Origin: an uncultured Subdoligranulum sp.
Lineage (GTDB): Bacteria; Bacillota_A; Clostridia; Oscillospirales; Ruminococcaceae
Length of the DNA: 10,460 nucleotides
Assembly: GCF_937890665.1 (NCBI RefSeq)
Contig: NZ_CALADU010000081.1
Span: 1-10,460, forward strand
Direction: 5' to 3'
The translations under genes and the position numbers were made by a program. The notes below the pieces were generated by a model. The model did no database searches. It saw nothing but the letters and a program-made list of their open reading frames with translations, and had not been told where the DNA came from. Positions 5,537 through 10,460 of this stretch are shown here, one piece after another; positions within the stretch are counted from its first letter, which is position 1, and each line of letters opens with the position of its first letter.

Positions 5537-6841
5537 ATGCAGAAATCGTTGCTTGTTTTGTCGTTGGTTTTGGCGGCGCTAAGCTGCGGCTGTGCGTCCG
5601 CGCCCCAAGCGAGTTCTTCTGTGCCAGAATCTTCCGCCACGCCGGAAACTACCATCACCACAACGCCCGCCCCTGCCGAAAGCTCTACCCTTTCGCTGGA
5701 GCCTACCGATTATGCGGTGCTGAAATATGATGAGATCCGGGCCATCCGCCGGGACGCCGCCCCATATTGGGAACAGATGAATGGGTACTACACGATGAGC
5801 CAGAACGGCAAATGGGGCCTGATGCGCACCGATGGCACCGAGGTGCTGGCGTGCCAGTCGTCCGTCCCCTTGACCGGATGTGCTTCTGCCGATCTGCGTT
5901 GGCATTCCTCTTTAGAATGGGAACAACTGGATGCTTTGACAGCCCAGTTGCAAACCACCGGTGATGGTAGAATGTGCTCCGCCGAACATGACGGCTCCTC
6001 CCACTACTGGTACTACGATACCACCACCCACAAAGTTCAGGTGGACGGTGGACTGTTCGGTGGCACTGTACATGATCTGGAAGATTACGACGCACAGCTT
6101 GGCGCTTACCTCCCCTGCCGGCTGGGTACGTTTGTCGACGGGCAGGGAGATCCCGATTATTATAGAGTCACAGAGCCTATTACCATTGTATATGCTGATG
6201 GCGATGGAACGCTGCTCAACGACCAGACCTATGAAGCGGGCGGCTGTTTTTACGATCAGCCGCTGGCTCCGGCCTGTCAGGCCGGCAAGTGGCTGTATCT
6301 GGACCATTCCGGTCAGGCTGTCACCGAGGCGGTTTACGACGCTACCTACGGCGATGAATACGGGTACTACGCCTCGCCCCTGCTGAACGGGTATGCACCG
6401 GTCTGCCGGGGAGGCCGATGGGGCTTGTTGGACAGTACCGGAACCGAGGTCCTTCCCTGCACCTACGCAGGAGTTGCTTGGGATGGCGGTTTGCTATGGC
6501 TGCAACAGGATGACGGTTGGCACGCCTACACAATTTCCGGCGTAGCCGCCCCCACCCCTGCACCGGACCCTTTGGCCGGGCTGCCCGCCAACATTACTCC
6601 GCCGGATATTCAGTATACCGAGCAAGCGGTGGTGCAGTTTCGCACCATCGCCTCCGATAACGTTGTTTTGCGTGCCGGTCCCGGCACCGAGTATGATCGC
6701 GTAGGGACGCTGCCGCCTGACACCATGGTGAAAGCACTGGGCGGCAATGAATCGATCTCCAACTGGACATTTGTCTGCTATCAAGATCAGTTTGGCTGGG
6801 CCTGTACCGATTATATGTTCCTTACTAACTCTACCTCTTGA
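5537..6841 (+). CDS. Secreted lipoprotein with WG repeats and a C-terminal SH3-type domain
   Basis: This 434-residue protein begins with a signal peptide (MQKSLLVLSLVLAALSCGC); C17 or C19 is the likely lipidated cysteine, though the lipobox is not canonical. A Ser/Thr/Pro/Ala-rich tether (20-56) follows. WG-type repeats are visible at NGKWGLMRTDGTEVL (90-104), AGKWLYLDHSGQAV (249-262) and GGRWGLLDSTGTEVLP (292-307). A second Pro-rich linker (338-356) leads to a bacterial SH3-like domain (about 366-430), with VVLRAGPGTEYDRVGTLP (376-393) and the end FGWACTDYMF (419-428). SH3_3 domains commonly bind cell-wall peptides, and WG repeats are thought to mediate protein contacts. It is probably an envelope protein of unknown role. 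The start has AAGGAGG six bases upstream. It shares a transcript with the CysK-like enzyme. Confidence 0.88.
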   Translation: MQKSLLVLSLVLAALSCGCASAPQASSSVPESSATPETTITTTPAPAESSTLSLEPTDYAVLKYDEIRAIRRDAAPYWEQMNGYYTMSQNGKWGLMRTDGTEVLACQSSVPLTGCASADLRWHSSLEWEQLDALTAQLQTTGDGRMCSAEHDGSSHYWYYDTTTHKVQVDGGLFGGTVHDLEDYDAQLGAYLPCRLGTFVDGQGDPDYYRVTEPITIVYADGDGTLLNDQTYEAGGCFYDQPLAPACQAGKWLYLDHSGQAVTEAVYDATYGDEYGYYASPLLNGYAPVCRGGRWGLLDSTGTEVLPCTYAGVAWDGGLLWLQQDDGWHAYTISGVAAPTPAPDPLAGLPANITPPDIQYTEQAVVQFRTIASDNVVLRAGPGTEYDRVGTLPPDTMVKALGGNESISNWTFVCYQDQFGWACTDYMFLTNSTS

Positions 6842-6847
6842 TCATTT

Positions 6848-6874
6848 CCCTGCCCGTCCGGGCAGGGATTTTGT
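6848..6874 (+). terminator. Intrinsic terminator after the WG/SH3 lipoprotein gene
   Basis: Perfect 8-base GC-rich arms CCCTGCCC (6848-6855) and GGGCAGGG (6860-6867) around GTCC, followed by ATTTTGTGTT. It begins six bases past the stop codon. The T-run is short, but the stem is very stable. Confidence 0.65.
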
Positions 6875-6882
6875 GTTATCGG

Positions 6883-6911
6883 GCATATCCACACTCTTTT
6901 TCACATAGGAT
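6883..6911 (+). promoter_or_regulatory. Putative sigma-E (mother-cell) promoter of spoIIID
   Basis: GCATATC (6883-6889) matches 6 of 7 positions of the B. subtilis sigma-E -35 consensus KMATATT. Fourteen bases further, CATAGGAT (6904-6911) matches 6 of 8 of the -10 consensus CATACAMT. The spacing is right for sigma-E. The predicted transcript start is near 6918, about 27 bases before the spoIIID ATG. In B. subtilis spoIIID is transcribed by sigma-E, so signal and gene agree. Confidence 0.65.
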
Positions 6912-6944
6912 TTGACAGAAATTCCATGTGAGGGGGTTTGCGGT

Positions 6945-7220
6945 ATGAAAGGTGACCCGGAGGAGCGGGCCGTAGCAGTGGGACGATACATTGTACGCAG
7001 CGGCGCCACGGTACGGGCAGCGGCCGCCGTGTTCGGGGTAAGCAAAAGCACCATCTGGAAAGACCAGAGCCGCCTGCGCCATACCCATCCCGGTCTGTGG
7101 GCCGAAGTACAGACCGTGGTACAGCGCAACAAGGCCGAGCGGCATCTACGCGGCGGGGAGGCCACCCGCCGCAAATATTTGCGCAAAGAATCTTGCGCCA
7201 CAGCACGGCGCACAGTATAA
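6945..7220 (+). CDS. spoIIID: Sporulation transcriptional regulator SpoIIID
   Basis: SpoIIID is a small DNA-binding protein made early in the mother cell; it activates and represses parts of the sigma-E regulon and leads to sigma-K expression. The 91 residues match the family (B. subtilis 93). The helix-turn-helix lies at about 22-42 (TVRAAAAVFGVSKSTIWKD) and the near-invariant basic segment RHLRGGEATRRKY at 66-78. An in-frame ATG-less extension upstream to 6912 is unlikely to be translated; the ATG at 6945 has AGGGGG eight bases upstream and family similarity starts there. A sigma-E-like promoter precedes it. The downstream dCMP deaminase and udk have no known sporulation role and appear to have their own promoter overlapping the spoIIID stop codon. 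This gene implies the organism forms spores, or descends recently from one that did. Confidence 0.95.
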   Translation: MKGDPEERAVAVGRYIVRSGATVRAAAAVFGVSKSTIWKDQSRLRHTHPGLWAEVQTVVQRNKAERHLRGGEATRRKYLRKESCATARRTV

Positions 7221-7221
7221 T
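7193..7221 (+). promoter_or_regulatory. Probable sigma-A promoter of the dCMP deaminase-udk pair
   Basis: TATAAT (7216-7221) overlaps the spoIIID stop codon, and TTGCGC (7193-7198) stands exactly 17 bases upstream. The -10 is perfect; the -35 keeps only TTG. The start would be near 7228, 20-25 bases before the deaminase gene. It would separate vegetative expression of the salvage genes from sporulation control. Confidence 0.6.
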
Positions 7222-7250
7222 AAGGATAAAAAACGAAGGAAAGGCACGCC

Positions 7251-7730
7251 ATGAAACGAACGGATTATATCAGCTGGGACGAATACTTTATGGGCATTGC
7301 CCTGCTTTCCGCCATGCGCTCCAAGGACAACAACAGTCAGGTGGGCGCCTGCATTGTAAGCCCCGAAAATAAGATCCTATCGCTGGGGTACAACGGTATG
7401 CCCATCGGCTGCAACGACGATGATATGCCGTGGGAACGGGAAGGCGAAGACTTGGAGACCAAATATATGTACGTCTGCCATTCCGAGCTCAACGCCATCC
7501 TGAACAGCCCGCACAACGACCTGAGCGGCGCGCGGATGTATGTCACGCTTTTTCCCTGCAACGAATGCGCCAAAGCCATCATTCAGAGCGGTATCAAGGA
7601 ACTGATCTATCTTTCCGACAAATATCACGACAGCCACGCCAGCATTGCCAGCCGCCAGATGTTCAAGATGACCGGCGTGAAATACCGGGCGTACGAACCT
7701 ACCGGTCGGGAGATCCGTCTGGATGTGTAA
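7251..7730 (+). CDS. Deoxycytidylate (dCMP) deaminase
   Basis: A zinc-dependent deaminase of the dCMP deaminase/ComEB group, 159 residues, predicted to convert dCMP to dUMP, the substrate of thymidylate synthase. The zinc site is H77 with catalytic E79 in CHSELNAIL (76-84; most relatives have HAE) and C103/C106 in [17 protein letters not shown] (101-117). Further motifs are [12 protein letters not shown] (46-57), nucleotide-contacting, and LSDKYHDS (121-128). Several of these stretches are almost identical to human DCTD, for example [14 protein letters not shown] and SDKYHDS. GAAGGAAAGG precedes the ATG. It lies 15 bases before udk, probably as a two-gene pyrimidine-salvage unit. A role in DNA uptake, as suggested by the name comEB in B. 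subtilis, is not indicated by the neighbours. Confidence 0.93.
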   Translation: MKRTDYISWDEYFMGIALLSAMRSKDNNSQVGACIVSPENKILSLGYNGMPIGCNDDDMPWEREGEDLETKYMYVCHSELNAILNSPHNDLSGARMYVTLFPCNECAKAIIQSGIKELIYLSDKYHDSHASIASRQMFKMTGVKYRAYEPTGREIRLDV

Positions 7731-7745
7731 AGGAAAGGAAACGGA

Positions 7746-8372
7746 ATGAATACCATCATCATCGGCATTGCAGGCGGTACCGGCAGCGGCAAGACCACCC
7801 TGACCGAACGGCTGCGGGACCATTTCGGCGTCAACGAAGTCAGCGTCATCAACCATGACAGCTACTACAAGCGCCACGACGAACTGCCCTACGAAGAGCG
7901 CTGCAAGCTGAACTATGATCACCCCGACAGCTTCGACACTCCGCTGATGGTCGCTCATCTGCGGGAGTTGCGGGCCGGACATCCGGTACAGGTGCCCGTC
8001 TACGATTACACCATCCACAACCGCAGCGACAAAACGGTGTTGGTCAAGCCGGCCCCCGTCATCATTGTGGAAGGCATCTTGATCTTTGATTCTCCGGAAC
8101 TCTGTGACCTAATGGATATGAAGGTCTTTGTAGACACCGACGCCGATGTACGCATCTTGCGGCGCATCGTGCGGGATGTAAAGGAGCGGGGCCGCACGTT
8201 GGACAGCGTGGTGGCACAATATCTGACCACCGTCAAACCGATGCACGAACAGTTTGTAGAGCCCAGCAAACGCAAAGCCGACCTGATCGTGCCGGAAGGC
8301 GGCCACAATTTGGTTGCCTTGGAATTGCTTATCAAGTGGGTGGCAGATCACCTGCGTGCCAGCGAGCCGTAA
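7746..8372 (+). CDS. udk: Uridine/cytidine kinase
   Basis: Phosphorylates uridine and cytidine to UMP and CMP in pyrimidine salvage. The 208-residue protein fits the family length (about 205-215). The Walker A motif GGTGSGKTT is at 10-18. Nucleoside-site motifs are HDSYYK (37-42), YDHPDSFD (57-64) and VPVYDYTIHNR (83-93); VEGIL (108-112) is the Walker B-like strand. The lid and phosphate segment is DTDADVRILRR plus RDVKERGR (130-150), and the C-terminal signature is VEPSKRKADLIVPEGG (171-186). AAAGGAAAGGAA precedes the ATG, 15 bases after the deaminase stop, so the two genes are very likely cotranscribed. A strong terminator starts about 38 bases past the stop. Confidence 0.96.
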   Translation: MNTIIIGIAGGTGSGKTTLTERLRDHFGVNEVSVINHDSYYKRHDELPYEERCKLNYDHPDSFDTPLMVAHLRELRAGHPVQVPVYDYTIHNRSDKTVLVKPAPVIIVEGILIFDSPELCDLMDMKVFVDTDADVRILRRIVRDVKERGRTLDSVVAQYLTTVKPMHEQFVEPSKRKADLIVPEGGHNLVALELLIKWVADHLRASEP

Positions 8373-8403
8373 AGCTGCCGAACCACATTTTCTTTGCAAA
8401 ACC

Positions 8404-8456
8404 AAAAAACACCCTCGTCTGTATCGGTTCCCGATATAGACGAGGGTACTTTTATT
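8404..8456. terminator. Two-way intrinsic terminator between udk and the C39-like lipoprotein gene
   Basis: Seventeen-base arms (8411-8427 and 8431-8447) with a 3-base loop. As plus-strand RNA all pairs form, one being G-U, followed by ACTTTTATT. As minus-strand RNA there is one A-C mismatch, but six T's follow (complement of 8404-8409). It serves the convergent genes on both sides. The minus-strand gene's stop codon (8452-8454) lies in the plus-strand T-run. Confidence 0.85.
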
Positions 8457-9282
8457 CTGTAGGAATGATCACCATTGCATATTGGCCCCGTTCCTGATAA
8501 CGCTGCGCGAACAGACTGCTGCTGACCTCGGAAAGTTCCAGCATAGGATCATCGAGATAACAGCTTTCTGTATTATAGCCAGTCAGCACCATGCAGTGCG
8601 AATTGCTATAAGGCCAGCTTCCATCCGGCAAGAGAAAACTGTCACTGTACCTGGACGATTCAAGCATCCGCGTAGCCCAAACCACCACGGGGGTACCGCT
8701 TGCCACCCATTCATACAGCTCCCCTACCGACGCACCACTGATGTCCACCGCGATATACTCCGCTCCGACATCTTCTAAATAGGCATTGACGGCTTCCACC
8801 ACCGGTCCCGGTTGGCAATAAAAAGATGTATCATCCGCCGGGTCCCCCATAAAGGCCTCGTCCGGGTCAACCGCCCAATGCGGAAACCCCATGGGTAAAT
8901 ATTCATTGGAAAGAGTGACCTTATCCACAGAAAATCTCAGATAATTCAGCGCAATGGTTGCTGACGTAATCTCGCAGCCGTTGGGCAGCTCTGGGTTCTG
9001 GGGAATATTTTCTACTTCGAGTTTGGTTTCAAACGGCAGCCAAACATTATCCTTTACGAATCCCTGTGCAAAGAGCAGTTCCGGCCACATTTCATCGTCC
9101 GGCAAGACGACATCCATCTCTTCCGAACTGGCCCAGTCCCCCTCGCCGGTGATGCTCAGCGCAGTTTCCCCCGTTGCCACCCCCACTGGAATCTCCGCTG
9201 TAACACCGCAGGCCGACAACAGCAGACTAAGTGTTATCACAAAAACAATTTTTGTTTTGACGCCTTTTTTCACATAGATCAC
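8452..9282 (-). CDS. C39-like (YvpB-type) cysteine peptidase lipoprotein
   Basis: The 276-residue product opens with a Lys-containing signal peptide ending in the lipobox LSAC, C25 being lipidated. A low-complexity tether (26-75) follows. The C39_2-type papain-like domain (about 80-276) has the nucleophile C103 in LPNGCEITSATIALNYL (99-115), H229 in NSHCMVLTGY (227-236) and the acid D244/D245 in YLDDPM (242-247). Other family marks are a FMGDP-like loop (144-148) and GTPVVVWAT (196-204). It may cleave peptides or wall material outside the cell; the substrate is unknown. No ATG precedes the signal peptide; the start is GTG at 9282 or GTG at 9273, each with a weak ribosome binding site, so modest expression is possible. 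It is separated from glgA by that gene's terminator and so is probably a single-gene unit; I found no good promoter for it. Confidence 0.85.
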   Translation of the reverse strand: MIYVKKGVKTKIVFVITLSLLLSACGVTAEIPVGVATGETALSITGEGDWASSEEMDVVLPDDEMWPELLFAQGFVKDNVWLPFETKLEVENIPQNPELPNGCEITSATIALNYLRFSVDKVTLSNEYLPMGFPHWAVDPDEAFMGDPADDTSFYCQPGPVVEAVNAYLEDVGAEYIAVDISGASVGELYEWVASGTPVVVWATRMLESSRYSDSFLLPDGSWPYSNSHCMVLTGYNTESCYLDDPMLELSEVSSSLFAQRYQERGQYAMVIIPTE

Positions 9283-9362
9283 ACTCGATCTTTTGTTGCT
9301 ATATACACATTTTATACAGTCGTTATACTTTTAAGATATAACAAGCTTGTGAAAATTGCAAG

Positions 9363-9393
9363 AAAAAACCGGCAGGAAAACCTGCCGGTTTTT
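9363..9393 (-). terminator. Intrinsic terminator of glgA
   Basis: Arms 9364-9376 and 9381-9393 (13 pairs, core CCGGCAGG/CCTGCCGG) around AAAA, with six T's on the minus strand (complement of 9363-9368). It lies about 36 bases past the glgA stop. The 80 bases beyond it, up to the next minus-strand gene, are AT-rich. Confidence 0.9.
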
Positions 9394-9428
9394 GATGTTT
9401 TTGTGAAATGTATTCCTGCGCAGCACCG

Positions 9429-10460
9429 TTACCAGAGGTTTACAACCTCATTGTACAAGCCTTCATAGCTCTTGGCCGAATTGCTCCAGCTAAAGTCACA
9501 CTCCATAGCACGGCGAACCAGAATCGGCCAGCCGTCTTTCTGCCAGTAGCCTTCCTTGGCGCGCCAGCAGGCCTCGTACAGCTCATGCGCGTTGTAGTTG
9601 GCAAAGGTGAAACCATTGCCGAAGCCATCGCCGGAATCGTGGATGGAATCCCGCAAACCACCGGTTTCACGGACCACCGGAATGGTACCGTACCGGCAAG
9701 CTACCATCTGGGCCAAGCCGCAAGGTTCCGAACGGGACGGCATCAGGAAGATGTCGGCACCCGCGTAGATCCGCTGGGCCAGCTTAGCGTTGAAACCAAT
9801 GTAGACACCCACACGACCGGGGTTCCGGGCGCACAGCTCGTTGAAGAAGTTCTCGTACTGAGCCTCGCCGGAGCCGAGGATGACCAGTTCAATCCCCTGC
9901 TGCAGCAGTCCTTCCGCAATGGCACGCACCAGATCCACGCCTTTATGGCCCACCAAACGGGTGACCATCGCCATGACGGGGCTGCCATCCTTATGCAGGT
10001 TGAACTCATCCTGCAACGCCGCCTTGCAAACTGCCTTACCGTCTTGGAAGGTATCTGCATCGTAGTTTTTGGCGATATCCGGGTCCGTGGCGGGATTGTA
10101 AACATCCACGTCAATGCCGTTCAAGATACCGCAGGTCTTATACTGCTTCTGGCGCAGCAGACCGTCCAAACCATGGCTGAACCACGGGTCCAGAATCTCC
10201 TGTGCGTAGGTGGGGCTGACGGTAGTGACCTTATCAGCCGTTTCGATAGCACCCTTCATAAAGTTGGCGCAGCCGTCATATTCCACCACATGGGCATCCC
10301 GCGCACCAATACCACAGGTGTCTTCCAGAATGTCCAAACCATACTTGCCCTGATAGGCGATGTTATGGATAGTAAACACCGTCTTGATGCGGTTGAACTT
10401 ATCCAGATGCCGGTAATACAGGTTCAAGTAGACCGGCGTCAGTGCCGTTTGCCAGTCATT
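9429..10460 (-). CDS. glgA: Glycogen synthase GlgA (ADP-glucose type), N-terminal part outside the window
   Basis: GlgA extends alpha-1,4-glucan chains from ADP-glucose. The 343 residues visible are the C-terminal part of a GT-B, family GT5 protein of about 480; the frame runs to the window edge without a start, so roughly 130-140 N-terminal residues, including the KTGGL loop, are missing. Visible motifs, counting from the edge, are NDWQTALTPVYL (1-12), TVFTIHNIAYQG, TVSPTYA, a GVLNG-type GILNGID, VTRLVGHKG, then SRSEPCGLAQM with the catalytic Glu, RETGGLRDSI, and the terminal DFSWSNSAKSYEGLY. The HDW of E. coli is NDW here, as I recall from other Firmicutes and plant enzymes. It points to glycogen storage. 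Any glgB/C/D partners would lie beyond the right edge. Confidence 0.95.
   Translation of the reverse strand, partial: NDWQTALTPVYLNLYYRHLDKFNRIKTVFTIHNIAYQGKYGLDILEDTCGIGARDAHVVEYDGCANFMKGAIETADKVTTVSPTYAQEILDPWFSHGLDGLLRQKQYKTCGILNGIDVDVYNPATDPDIAKNYDADTFQDGKAVCKAALQDEFNLHKDGSPVMAMVTRLVGHKGVDLVRAIAEGLLQQGIELVILGSGEAQYENFFNELCARNPGRVGVYIGFNAKLAQRIYAGADIFLMPSRSEPCGLAQMVACRYGTIPVVRETGGLRDSIHDSGDGFGNGFTFANYNAHELYEACWRAKEGYWQKDGWPILVRRAMECDFSWSNSAKSYEGLYNEVVNLW

Noticed and set aside
6912..6945. TTGACA before spoIIID (6912-6917) as a sigma-A promoter
   Set aside because: No -10 hexamer follows at 16-18 bases; the sigma-E-like signal just upstream fits better.
9290..9360. Sigma-A promoter for the C39-like gene
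   Set aside because: TATAAA/TAAAAT-like sequences exist on the minus strand, but the only -35 candidate (TTGTTA) is about 22 bases away, too far.
1..10460. tRNA or rRNA genes, CRISPR array, insertion sequence, riboswitch, prophage
   Set aside because: I saw no tRNA-like cloverleaf, regular spaced repeats, transposase motif, terminal inverted repeats or known riboswitch core by eye; a tRNAscan-SE and Rfam search would settle small RNAs.

Overview
The window looks like a chromosomal segment of a GC-rich, spore-forming Clostridia member, most likely in the Oscillospiraceae/Ruminococcaceae. That rests on the Firmicutes ylxM-ffh-rpsP-khpA-rimM-trmD gene order, strong AGGAGG-type ribosome binding sites, sigma-A type promoters, and a clear SpoIIID with a sigma-E-like promoter. 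Nothing indicates phage, plasmid, CRISPR or an insertion sequence. Twelve protein genes are present, one of them cut by the right edge.

Region 1 (about 64-4472, minus strand) is a housekeeping translation and secretion operon, read right to left: ylxM, ffh, rpsP, khpA, rimM, trmD. It starts at a near-consensus extended -10 promoter (4444-4472) with a short hairpin leader. A strong intrinsic terminator lies inside the operon between khpA and rimM, so the two tRNA/ribosome maturation genes are probably made at a lower level than the upstream genes. The trmD product carries an extra C-terminal GNAT acetyltransferase domain. The usual next gene, rplS, is not present in the 166 bases left.

Region 2 (4552-6874, plus strand) is divergent from region 1 and has two genes. 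One is a cysteine-synthase-fold PLP enzyme whose substrate loop and C-terminal motif are not those of ordinary CysK. The other is a WG-repeat plus SH3-type secreted lipoprotein, 23 bases downstream. A GC-rich hairpin closes the unit.

Region 3 (6883-8456, plus strand) holds spoIIID, the mother-cell sporulation regulator, then a dCMP deaminase closely resembling the eukaryotic DCTD type, then uridine kinase. A second, sigma-A type promoter sits at the end of spoIIID and probably gives the two nucleotide-salvage genes their own vegetative expression.

Region 4 (8411-10460, minus strand) has a C39-like peptidase lipoprotein, convergent with udk and sharing a two-way terminator with it, and the C-terminal 343 residues of glycogen synthase GlgA with a strong terminator of its own.

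No wholly new system is evident. The most interesting items are the TrmD-GNAT fusion, the altered CysK paralogue paired with a WG/SH3 lipoprotein, and the regulatory signals inside the two main gene clusters.
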